Below are positions 33,841 to 44,337 of a DNA stretch of 64,000 bases, in pieces. Origin of the DNA: Heligmosomoides polygyrus polygyrus (taxonomy: Eukaryota; Nematoda; Chromadorea; Rhabditida; Heligmosomidae); NCBI GenBank assembly GCA_947396885.1, contig OX377204.1, forward strand, positions 25,055,706-25,119,705, written 5' to 3'. Each line of letters starts with the position of its first letter. The first letter of the stretch is position 1. Below the pieces are notes generated by a model. That model saw only the letters and a program-made list of their open reading frames with translations, was not told the origin of the DNA and made no database searches. The position numbers and the translations under genes were made by a program.

Positions 33841-34866
33841 TGTTCTACTGTAGCAACAGGTAGCCTTTAGTTGAATCCAACTTGTAGCATCAGAAGTAGC
33901 TCTTCTGTAATACGAAAACACAACTAATTATGGATAACTAAAACACAAGAGGAATAGGATAAGGAATGAAAAACCAAAGGAGCTTGCAACCGTTTCGTTC
34001 CTGCCCTTAGACGAATGCGAGCAAAAAGAATCACATAAAAGAATAAGGACCTCCCCGGAACTCCTCAGTAAGGAGGGAGGTCCTTAAAAAACAAGAAAAA
34101 AAACCTTACCAGAATGGTTGCCTCGAAGATATGTCACAACTGTCGATAAGTTGAATAGGAATACCATGCAGTTAGAAAACAAGTAGAAATTATGAGAGAA
34201 TCCAACCTAAAATGAATCTGTACCTAAATCAGAGGTAAGTGACGGACTATTCGAAGCAAATAGCGCGACGACCACGTAAGAGGAAGAGGAATACGATGAA
34301 AAATAAACCTAAAGCGATGAAGGAAATGACAAATCATAACTTCTTATTTAACCGTAATCCTGTACGTAGTCACGTTCCCGTTTGAATGGTGTTCAATTGG
34401 AGCGCGGAAATCGACCTAGATGAAAGGGAGAGGACTCAGAAACAAGGAATGATAAAGGAAGAGAGAAAGAGTTTGTTATGACAGATCTTAATTGGGAGTG
34501 TGCCAAGAATGCACAGGGTGCCCTAGGGTCAGTTTTGATTACTTGGAAGGTATTCAAAAAAAACATAGTTGTTTGGAAAAAACCATAAGTGTGACAGAGT
34601 AAACAATATAAGTGACAACAACACATAACAAGAGTTGCGAGAGATATGACAAAATAGGAAGAAAGTTACATATTAACTATGAAATATTAACTATTAATTA
34701 TTAACTGAAACATATTAACTTTAAAACTATGAAAACATCATGAAACTGTTAATGACTATAAGATTTATTAAAACAAGCAGGCTAAAATATCTCTTTAATT
34801 TGTTGTTGAAATCTGCACCTATCTAGTTCATATGTGAATAATATAAACTTGTTGTTAGGAATGCAT
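33841..34866. other. AT-rich stretch with one compact hairpin
   Basis: A 41-base inverted repeat lies at 34045-34085 (outer stem AAGGACCTCC, inner stem CTCCT/AGGAG). Bases 34650-34760 are TATTAACT-like simple sequence. No gene is seen. Confidence 0.5.
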
Positions 34867-36522
34867 TTAAAAATGCAGCTTACAACATGTAGTGTTAACA
34901 TCATAACCATTATGTATTAAAATGTCTTTTAATTGTCTAATACGCGATGTGAAATCCGATATGTAAGTGCATGTTCTAGAAATTCGAAGTGTTTCTGTAT
35001 AAATAGTAGCTTTCTTAATGTTATTTGAAATGAATGAAGTAGCATTAGGAAGCCTTTTAACAGCAAAATTAAAATCGTCAGTCTTATTATAACGCCTTGT
35101 GGATAATTTATTATCTACAATGTTTATTTCTAGGTCTGAATAATTACAACTGTAATCATCTGCATTAGTTTTTACTATATCGAATAAGTTATTGTAAACA
35201 TTTTCCAGCATATCATTAATGTATTGCGAGTTTTTGTTGTGAATGATGAGAATATCGTCCATGTATCTAATAGGGTGTACAACATTATTTCTATTCAACA
35301 TGTGTTTACTGGAAAACTTGTACTCTAACCAGGACATGGTTAGATCCGCTAACAAAGGACTAATATTGCTACCTTGTGGTGCCCCTTTTCGTTGCTTAAA
35401 AACACTATTACCCAGTGTACAAAAGCTATTATCCAGCATGTAATCGACAAGGTACATGATGTCCTGTAGGCTATAATATTTAGTTTTATTATTTTTGTTT
35501 TCAGTATTGTAGGTGTAGTAAGTTCTGTTGTATCCATTATATACAAGATATTTTCCTTCTGAATTTTTAAAACAAATTTCCAGTACATTTCTAATATTTT
35601 TAATGATAATTTTGTGTGGGAGGTTAGAGAACATATTGCTGAAATCCGGCGAATATAGTTTTAAATTATCGCCCTTGATGCCACAAATTTGTTCACTTAT
35701 ATTAATATTATCTATCAGTATCCAATAATATATTTATTTCTTTGTTTAATTGAATTAACATATCTTTTGAAATGAGTTTTAATAGTTTGAATATGACTTT
35801 TAGTTCTTCTGCTAAAGGTTTTATGCTGCTGTTTCTAGCACCTGTAATAAGTCTAAACTTTATTGAAGTGTTGTGTAATTTTGGTAAACAGCATATGTGA
35901 AGAATCTCATAATTTTCTAACTTATTTATATTTAGATTGTTGTAGAACTGTTTATGCCTTCCAACAATATTTTGAGCATTTTCTTTAACAAAGAGATCAT
36001 ATATATATATCTGTACCATTCTACTTAATATTAGCAGTGAATTAGCAAGCTCTCATTTCTTTGAGAAGGGAAGCGTAAAATTTTTTGCATATAATTCCAT
36101 AGTTATTAGAAGCCTTATCAAGAGGAAAAATTATATATCTTTTGTGTATGTAGTTAAGATATTCTTTATTAAGCTTGCCATCTTGTGACGAATGTAGATT
36201 GCTCTTGTATAGGTGTGGTTTAAGTTTTTATAAAGTTTGAAGTAATGTAATTATCTATAACCTTCAGCTTGTTTCGTTCCAGTCTATATCTCTTTTTAAA
36301 GATTATCAAAACCTTTTCTACAGTTTCTCTAACCCATTTTAACGCATCTTTATCTCTTCTGTGCTTGTCTATGTCATTAGGAATAAAAAGATGTGTTCTT
36401 GGTGTCAGAAACTGTTGATTCATGCTGCAACATCGGCTAGTAAGGAAGAAAACGTAGAATTGGAAGTAAGCATGAAGCCAGTTCAGAAAATAACCAATTC
36501 CCTCAGACAAATTGCTGTGCAC
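34867..36522 (-). pseudogene. AT-rich Penelope-like reverse transcriptase, broken
   Basis: Minus-strand pieces in order: 36522-36220 (N-terminal, Lys-rich, ending at a stop), about 36215-36060 (FPLDKASNNYGIICKKFY), 36019-35708 (HICCLPKLHNTSIKFRLIT, then SSIKPLAEELK) and 35720-34867 (SPDFSNMFSNLPH as motif A region, QRKGAPQGSNISPLLADL, PIRYMDDILIIHN with the catalytic Asp pair, then DDFNFAVKRLP and a C-terminal basic part). One frameshift near 35715 and stops upstream inactivate it. Block order fits RTs of the Penelope-like class. No GIY-YIG nuclease follows downstream in the minus direction or is visible upstream. Composition is far richer in A/T, Asn, Ile, Lys and Tyr than the other elements here. 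Confidence 0.8.
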
Positions 36523-36675
36523 CTACAAAGTAACTCGAAGAGGTAAGTCAGTCTTGGTTACTTTTGGTTTCCTCATTTTTTCATGGGCCATACAAAGGTG
36601 TGCATAGACTAACACAATTCCCTGAAAGCCAATCGTTACACCCTCGTCTTAGGTTTTCAAGAACTTATTAAAAGT

Positions 36676-36805
36676 AGGTAGCGCAAGCGCAATCAGGGGC
36701 ACGGCTTTTGTAAACTTTGGCCATGATTTACCGTCCGATCCAGTCCTATCCAACCAAGCCTGCAATCCCTCAGGAGTTGGTGAATTGGTGCTTTTGTTTT
36801 GTATA
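36676..36805 (+). mobile_element. SINE fragment, head and proximal body
   Basis: TAGCGCAAGCGCAATCAGG head, then CCAACCAAGCCTGCAATCCC and GTTGGTGAATTGGT. It ends abruptly. Confidence 0.7.
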
Positions 36806-36879
36806 GAGTGGACGAGATACAGTATGGTTGTCGATTTTCCACAGCAAGCATGAATGCACAGAACAAACAAAAAACAAAA

Positions 36880-37010
36880 AGCATGAAGGAAGGCGTTAGT
36901 CGATCCTTTTTCAAGGGCGCCACGCTTTCTACTTTGACGGAATGCCGTTGAGACAAGCTGACTGCATGTGTACTGACTTGTGGTGGCCAACCGATGAGCC
37001 CTACATAGTG
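36880..37010 (-). mobile_element. SINE fragment, tail and distal body
   Basis: Plus-strand GGAAGGCGTTAGTCGATCC, GGGCGCCACGCTTTCTACTT, and TGACTTGTGGTGGCCAACC. It lies tail-inward opposite the fragment at 36676, so the two are independent pieces in inverted arrangement. Confidence 0.75.
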
Positions 37011-37204
37011 CTCAACAATACAGTAAAACTAAATGGGATTTTACAAAGCCCAGGCTTGCTCTCACCTTTTCGCGTTCTGCTGAATAAAAGCAGTTTCGAT
37101 AGAAATCAATTCCCTAATTAGTCACCAGCTGGGTCCGGTTTTCAAACAGACAGGGGTGAATCCATTTACCTCAATCGTACAGACAATATTAGGAGCTGTT
37201 AAGA

Positions 37205-37487
37205 GGAAAGTATACCTTGACGGTGTTAGTCAATCTTTTCGTTCGGTAGATTACGCATTCTACCTCTTGAAGAAAAAGTGACAATTTGGAGACACATTTA
37301 GCCTATGCAGTAGACAGCTGACGTAAACTTCAGTTTTCTCCTTCCTAAACAAGTGTGCTAGCACTTAACAGAGCCTGGAAGAATGAATGAAATGCTCAGC
37401 TGAGATGAGCAAAGCTCGTCGAAGAACCTCGCTTCTGGGAGCATGTGTCGGCCTGTGCCTTCTCCGACTGCGCTATGACGCGCTCAA
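37205..37487 (-). mobile_element. SINE, strongly diverged
   Basis: Minus-strand copy with GACGGTGTTAGTCAATC near the tail and CTTCTCCGACTGCGCTATG at the head. The centre is poorly conserved. Confidence 0.65.
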
Positions 37488-38274
37488 AACTCAAAACTCT
37501 TAGGCGCGGGAGTCGGAGCCGTAGCATCTGTTGATTAGGTCGCAGGTGGGATTAAGCAGCGTTGGCACAACGATCGCAACGAAACGGCTGATGAAAAAAT
37601 GTAGGAGTGCATCGTTCTTCCTTACGTTTCGACACCTCAAAAGATGCAAACGATGAGGTCACACTCACCCTTCCCCTATCGCCCCACGAAAATGGGTACA
37701 ATCGAGGTGACTCTATAAGAACAGGAGAACATCTCCTTTAAAAGATTAAATACGCGATGTTCTTCTTAACTAAGACTTAAGGTTTTCTCTGCGCCAGCCT
37801 CCTGCTTTCCTTCTTTCCGTTCTCCAGAAAATAGATCGCGGGTGCCTCGACGGACAGGGCTTGTAAGCGATAGATCTGAAATGGTCGAAGTTATACTTAT
37901 AAGAAAGGCCCTCAAAGGCTGTGCCTGCTGCAGAATCCTTTTAAAGGGACTGTTAACTCGTCTTGGTTTCCTGGTAAGAATATCGTCCCAACTCATCGCT
38001 GCATCGCTCCTGTTGATACACGCATTCCACAGAACGAACACCTCAAAGAGCGACCTCGAGAGGAATGCACTACCATTAGCGATAGAAGTTATCACGAATG
38101 CACTTTGCAACGCGCCGGGTAGATGACACGTAAGTCATTCAGCGACGCACTGGAAAAGGGGGCTGACCATCAGAGACAGTCAAGCTCCCTAATGCCTCGT
38201 AATGGGAGCTGTTCTTAAGATGTAACAAGAAACCCGATTTGGACTTACCTCTCTGTCGAAGGTGCTTCGAAGGA
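37488..38274. other. Unassigned stretch with a 114-codon minus frame
   Basis: The minus-strand frame 37766-38110 and the plus-strand frame 37842-38126 overlap and neither has a recognised motif. The plus frame meets a good donor (CTG|GTAAGAA near 37973), but no partner exon was found. Confidence 0.3.
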
Positions 38275-38440
38275 GAAGGATTAAGGATAAAGGGCAGCGT
38301 TAATCACTCGTTTTTGGAGATGCGCACTCTACATATTTCTATGGAATGTGGTGAAGACTACTGAAGGCATATTCGGTCTATGCAATGAAACGCGGTGGCC
38401 AGTCCATGAGCAGGTCATGTTTCATCCTTCTCAAAAAAAG
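38275..38440 (-). mobile_element. SINE fragment, diverged
   Basis: GGATTAAGGATAAAGGGCAGCG tail side (plus strand) and GAAACGCGGTGGCCAG. The proximal body and head are missing. Confidence 0.7.
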
Positions 38441-38597
38441 TTATGATCGCGGCAAGACATCGTTTTAAAGCTTGTGGTTCGAATGCTCTGTGAATAGCTG
38501 TAGATAGTCAGGAGGTCTTGCCTGTGGTGAAAGAACCACGTCGGATAGAAAGCCGAGTGCCCTATTTGGTTACATTTTGTACATTTCCCTTCCAAGG

Positions 38598-38866
38598 ATA
38601 GGGATAAGGATAACAGTGTTTGGGATGCAAGACTTTTTTCTTCTACAGGACGTTTTGGAGGCGATTTGAATGCATATTTGACTGTACAACGACGTGCTGT
38701 GCCAGCCAATGAACAAGACAGCGCTTTATCCTTCCCAGACAAGTCTGGTACAATTCAGCGACCCCGGAGGATGTAAGGCTTGGTTGACCTGAGCTGAAGA
38801 CCCGGTCTAGGAACCTGGAATCGGGTGCACGAAACAGCCGGCGCCTCCTCCGGCTGCGCTCCATAC
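38598..38866 (-). mobile_element. SINE, diverged, head present
   Basis: Plus-strand landmarks CCAGACAAGTCTGGTACAA, GACCCCGGAGGATG, and a head complement CCTCCTCCGGCTGCGCTCC. Confidence 0.88.
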
Positions 38867-38968
38867 TCAAACGATAGATCCATTTTCACTTCATACAAGG
38901 ACGTCACTGCGTCTCCAAGGTAAAGCGATAGGAAGGGAAGCGTATTATTTATTTGCTTATTTATATTT

Positions 38969-39179
38969 CCAGACCAACCAAGCCTTCCATCCCTCCGGGG
39001 TCGGCGAATTGGTACCAGACTTGTCTGGGAAGGATAGAGCGCTGACTTGTTCATCGGCTGGCCACCGCAAGTCATTGTATGGCCAAATACGCATTCACCT
39101 CCACGACATCCCGTAGAAGTAGAATGCGCTGGCGCATCCCAGAAGGGATTGATTAACGCCGTCCTTTATCCTTTATCCT
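38969..39179 (+). mobile_element. SINE, young, 5'-truncated, with TSD
   Basis: The copy starts inside the body at CCAGACCAACC, lacks the tRNA-like head, and ends in TCCTTTATCCTTTATCC. Flanks TTATTTATATTT (38957-38968 and 39180-39191) are identical. It therefore inserted in truncated form and has no Pol III promoter. Confidence 0.95.
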
Positions 39180-39191
39180 TTATTTATATTT

Positions 39192-40732
39192 GTTTATACA
39201 TGCACGAAATGCAATAAGAAGAAGTTGATTAACATAGACAGGGCGTATACAACAGCATTGTGATTTCGAGAAGAAAAAAAACTAAGTTCCTGGACAACTC
39301 AACAATTCAGGCATACTTAGGCAGGAAAGAAAAAGAAAGCGGTAAACAAAGAGAGACTTCAAAAGCCAAAATACAGAATATATCAAAAGCGCAGTGTATT
39401 AGATTATGCAATGCTTTGAGACGCCATCGAGGTCAAACGAATGCACCTAAAATGCTGAAAGCTATGAGTAAATTGCATCTGCCTCGAGCAAGGGGTACAG
39501 GAGCTGCAGATGGCCAACGTTGGGGAGGGGTGCATATACGATCCGACATTGCCTGACACGCGAGAGCACAGTTCTTGTTAGTTGAATAGTGACTGCATGT
39601 TGGTGAAGGTAACGAAATTGTACAACGGGTAGTTTTCTGCAAATTTCCAAGTTTGTCTTAGGAGAGCATTTACACGTTTGCTTTCAATTTTTGGCAGATT
39701 TTATCAACCACATTATTGCGGTCCCGGTCCCTCTCCATTGTAGATATTCTATCCGACGCCGATTCGGATAATTGGAATTCGTCACTTTTTCAAATCTTGC
39801 TGGGAAGATTATGCTAATGACATCATTTTAGAATAAACAAAAGCTCGGAATTATTCAGGTAAGGGTAGCTTTGACAAAAAGGCCGTTCGGATGATCTAAA
39901 CAACAGATTTTTTTCTCGAATCTCACATCGGCTATTCAAATCGAATAGGACTTCAGACTTCAAATCAAAATCACATCAATTGTCTGAAGTTTCTGAAAAT
40001 CCGGTCTGGTGAAGATCATCCCTATATCTGAATCGCTCTAGGATCCGAACTTTTCAAAAGCTCCTTTATTCCCACTGTTCAGGAGTTTGACAAATCACAA
40101 TCCAAGTATCCGAATCAGCGTCGGATCCAATGTCCACTCTTGAAAACGACTCTCACCCCTTGTCTTTTTATTCCCTTATTTCTCTGCTGTTCGCCAATGC
40201 GAATATTGGCATTTGCTTCAGCAATGATGGGACTGTTTGATGAAGTGTGTGAAGCATATCTCACAATCGAGAAATTGATCCGTCTTGTGATCTTTGGAAA
40301 ACAGAAAACAGACCACTAGTAAATAAAAACCGTATCGCTGAGGGAATCTGCGATACAATCATGCTGAAACTGCTCGTTTACCGTCTGGAGGTATTGTAAA
40401 AACACTGCGCATCGCGCAACTTATGCGCAAACCAGGGCCGAAAACACGTCGCTTTTTTGTTCTTTGTTTCTGGAGAGCTGTCGAACTGCGATGAAAACAA
40501 ACACCGTCTGACTAGTTAGAACTTGATGAATCGTGAAAAATATCCTTCAAACGAGTTTGGGGGGGGGGGGGGAGAGGAGAGTACGTTCTACAGAGACCTG
40601 AACTCTACGAGACCCTTGCTCGAATACATCTTGAAGGGGGCGTTGTAAATCATACAAGAACCAAGTGAATGTCAAGCTCGTAAACATGACAATACAGCAT
40701 TCAGGAGGCATACATTCTCGCAAGTTCGTTCG
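39192..40732. other. Unassigned stretch
   Basis: A basic 98-codon frame at 39260-39556 has no motif. A G run lies at 40559-40572. Nothing is recognised. Confidence 0.4.
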
Positions 40733-40808
40733 GCCCAGCGCGGGGGGATTTGAACCCTCGCCCTCTGCTTTCCACGCAGAATGCTACCCTTTACACCACC
40801 AGTTCTTC
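40733..40808 (-). repeat. tRNA-like sequence (Ser-type anticodon loop, no acceptor pairing)
   Basis: On the minus strand: an A-box-like TGGTGTAAAGGGTAGCA, an anticodon arm with stem TCTGC/GCAGA and loop GTGGAAA (anticodon position GGA), and a B box GGTTCAAATCC. The would-be acceptor arms do not pair and the variable arm is too short for tRNA-Ser. It is better read as the head of a second tRNA-derived SINE family or a tRNA pseudogene. Confidence 0.5.
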
Positions 40809-40959
40809 GGACGCAACATCCGCATATCCTCGAAACCTTTCAGCACTCACTCGCTTTACCACGATAACATGCAAAGCCGTTGAAGAGTGAAGCACTAGCA
40901 TGACCTTGGGCTCTTTGCTGCATGTCACTGTATGGAAGAACATTCAACATATCACACGT

Positions 40960-41242
40960 GAAGGATAACGGACGGCGTTGATCAGTTCATTTTGGGGTGC
41001 TCCACACATACTACTTCCAATGGATATCATGTCGGCAATTTGAATGCGTACTTGGAATACACAATGACTTGCGGTGACCAGCAGATGGAAAATTCAGCAT
41101 AATATCCTTCAAAGGCAACTAGCTCTAAGATTAATTCACCGACCCTGAAGGATGGAAGACTTGGCTAGCCTAAGCAGGAAACACAAACCAAGAGTCTGGA
41201 ATTGGGGTACAGGTGCTGCTCCGTTTGCGCTACGACGCGCAC
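40960..41242 (-). mobile_element. SINE, diverged
   Basis: Full span on the minus strand: GAAGGATAACGGACGGCG tail side, CAATGACTTGCGGTGACC, ATTCACCGACCCTGAAGG, and TTGCGCTACGACGCGC at the head. Confidence 0.85.
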
Positions 41243-43035
41243 TGAAGGCAGCATACATGTATATGTATATTGGACAAATGACTGAGAAGCTGTCGCCATT
41301 GCTTTCCTACAATATGCAGTTACAATATGCACCATCTGCACTTTCCATGAAAAGTCATGGGAGGCATAGTGAAAGGCGATCACAGATATCCACTGAAGTC
41401 GGAAAAACGATATAGTGGGAAGAAAAGTTAGAACACCATGATAAGGGCTCAACGAATAGCCAGTGAGGAACCGCTACTTGATTCTGGTTGCTGCATGTAA
41501 ATGGTTCTGCATCAATTCAGCTTTACAATGTCACCGAATCTTTAATGAAACATCACAATTTTTGCAAGCCGACACGATTCACCTATCGCTAGCCGATATT
41601 GATAAGAATGGAGAAAAGGCTAATGCGATTGTCGTGTGCCTTTCCGAGGGTACAGGGCACCAAGAACAGCCAAGCTACTCTTCTCTCAATAGTGGAAGTG
41701 TATTGACGCTGTTTCGGCAAAGAAGCTTTGCAAATTAGTGGAGCGTCCCTATGGATGTGTGAGCATCTTTGGCTAACCTTCCGCTACGCCTGGAAGTTCA
41801 TAGCAGAAAGGACGTGAAAAATTTCTAATGTTTTAGATGGACACTGTCCTGCCCACAGAACAACTCTGGTAGCCGCATAACGCGGTGACAGGATGGTGGG
41901 TTATTCGCACCTATTATATTAGGAGGTCGAATTCTCCTCTCGGTATTCTCGGTTCTCGGTTCTTCAATGTTAGGCCGCGGCACATGACTACCGAACGAGT
42001 GGCTGGTGAAAAGAAACGGCATTGTGAAGGGAGGACAACTATGCTTGTCTGAAGAACTCCCTCAGCTTGATGGGAGTTCAAGGTTTTAAAGCAATGGTTT
42101 TTCTTCTCTGTACCAAATTCGAATAATATCGAGCCTTAGATGTCAAATAATAAGCTTCCAGACGAGAACTGTATTCCTGCCTCAGCAGGAAAATGATAGG
42201 CGGTGATATCCTCTTCTGAGTCCTTGCTGGTTTTCTTCTTCCTTGGCAGTCGGGCGACTGTACTTTCTGGCTCACAAATTTCTTTGAAGTGAACACGTTT
42301 TCCAAAGTCTTACGGCAGTATTTTGAAAACTAGAGTTTAAATACTTAAGTAGCAGAGCAAAAAGAGTCGGCATGAGGAACGGTTTATCTAAGATGATCAA
42401 TTTAGTTGCACATTAAATAAGAACTGAACGCAGAACGCAAAAGAATATTGGGGCGACTAGTGTGTACGGAAACCATGAACAGCCAGGATGTGGAATATGT
42501 ACATAGTGTGCTTTCAATAGACTCAGAGCTCTGTGAAGTAGGTGCAAACTCTAAATTCAGTGTACAACGTCGGAACGCTCAATTATTTAATGGGCCCGAA
42601 AGTTGTTCCCTCACTTTCCCTTTATTTTTGCCTATTTTATTAAATTTTCAAATTTAATTTTTACACTATTTTGCTCAAATACAAGAGGTCGATCGCTTCA
42701 GACCGCTTTTTAAAATTTTCTTCATTTTTTCATTTTTAATTTTTTCAAACTCCACATGCCAAAAGCAATATAAGGTCGACATTTTTCACACACCAAGGTG
42801 GAACCGAGTTGCAAAAATTTTCGAAGAAAAATATTAAACCGGAATCGTTAATGTAATGCAAAGACTTGTTGGCCGATATCTCCAGGATGCTTCTTAATAG
42901 TTTACTTCCTACTGTTGCTGACGTTTAACGTCTGTACCTAAAATAAATGATTTATCCGTTCTGTTCTGGTTTCCAACGTTCTGTTTGTTCTATTTATGAG
43001 GAGATCTCTACGCATAACTGAATAAGTAAATAAAT
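41243..43035. other. Unassigned stretch
   Basis: Short frames only; 42600-42780 is extremely T-rich. Nothing is recognised. Confidence 0.45.
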
Positions 43036-43087
43036 AAAATTGGGAGATATGCTCTGGGTTGAGTCCCAGAGCGTATCTCCCAATTTT
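43036..43087. other. Near-perfect 23-bp hairpin
   Basis: Arms 43036-43058 and 43065-43087 are complementary apart from one T/G position that would be a G-U pair in RNA; the loop is TTGAGT. It ends nine bases before the TA target of a mariner. It could be a microRNA-like precursor, a footprint or a MITE core; nothing in the sequence decides this. Confidence 0.9.
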
Positions 43088-43097
43088 TTTTATTATA

Positions 43098-44337
43098 TTA
43101 GGTTGTTGCGAAAGTTCCCGCCATTTTTTGAATGTGTTTTGAATTTTGTCTCACTGACGCTACCTTCTAGCAACCTATCTTTTGTTCACGTAAAGAGTTC
43201 AGGCATGTATATGTTTACTATTATTGGTAGCAACTCACTCACGCGTAACTGCTTCTAGAAAAATGGAGCTTTCAAAGGAGTACATCCGAGGCCTCTTATT
43301 GTATGACTTCAAATTTGGTGAGTCAGCAGCCGCCTCCTGTCGTCGCATCAATGGTGTATTTGGGGAGGGCACAGTGTCCGATCGCACTGCACGAGAATGG
43401 TTCGCATGCCTTCGTAAAGGTGAGCCTGCCCCTCAGGATTCGTTCAGGTCAGGACATGAATCCGATGTCGACAACGACCGACTGTGACAGCTAGTGGAAT
43501 CGGATCCACGGCCGACTACTTGTGAACATGCCAGGACTTGGATGTGCACTATGCCATCAACGCCAGGCACCTATCTCAACGGGGTAAGGTGCACAAGTTG
43601 GCGCAGTGGGTTCCCCATGACCTCACCGATCGCGGCCGCCAGCGACGTCCTGAGGTGGCCACTCGGTTGCTCTTGTAAAAGCGCACAGAAGTTGGCTGAA
43701 GTCCGTCATCACGGGAGATGTGAAGTGATGCCTGTACGTTCACGTGGAGAACAGCGAATACTGGATTGAAAAGGGTGAGCAGCCTGAGCCATAGCCAAAG
43801 GAGGGTCTTCACCCGTCGAAGATCGTGCTTTCTGTTTGGTGGGATTACGAAGGTGTCATCTACTACGAGCTGCTGGCCCTTAACCAATCTTTATCAGCGG
43901 ACTTGCACTGTCAGCAGCTGGATAGACTGGCCGTCAAGATCGCAGAAAAGCGTCCGAATCATGGCACAATCCGATTCTTTCAAGACAATACTGGGCCACA
44001 CATTACAAGAATGACTCGTCAAAGCTTCTAGACCTTGGATGGGAAGTGCTGCCTCACCACCGTACAACCCAGTTATTGCACCAACAGTCTACCACCTTTT
44101 GCTGTCTTTTTCCAATGCCATGCAGGGAAAAAACGTTCGATGACGAGGACGACATGGAACACTGGCCGTCTTTTTCGAATCAAAGCCAGAAAAGTTCTAC
44201 GCCGACGGGATCGGGAGTCTGCCTGAAAGGTGGAGAAGAATGATGGAACATGGGTTACTTCGTTTCTTGAAATGTTTCGCTTGTAAAGCTAAAAAATATG
44301 GTGCCTTAAAAATGGTGAGAACTTCTGCAGCAACATA
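43098..44337 (+). pseudogene. Dead mariner transposon, full length
   Basis: The left end is TTAGGTTGTTGCGAAAGTT after a TA at 43096-43097; the right end, near 44312-44337, is a worn complement. The transposase begins at the ATG at 43263 with MELSKEYIRGLLLYDFKFGE, then RINGVFGEGTVSDRTAREWF (helix-turn-helix part). An in-frame TGA stops it at 43485, where the next residues continue QLVESDPRPTT. A frameshift follows, then HKLAQWVPHDLTDRGRQRRP, then SVITGDVKW with the first catalytic Asp, VVL-type VLSVWWDYEGVIYYELL, FFQDNTGPH with the second Asp, and a scrambled third site near 44055-44100. It ends in a GIGSLPERWRR-like block. It is non-functional. Confidence 0.92.

Noticed and set aside
37570..37605. 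Another hammerhead because GAAAC and CTGATGA occur close together
   Set aside because: The order and spacing leave no room for stems I and III.
40733..40808. Functional tRNA gene
   Set aside because: The anticodon and T arms look fair, but the acceptor arms do not pair and the variable arm does not fit the Ser-type anticodon.
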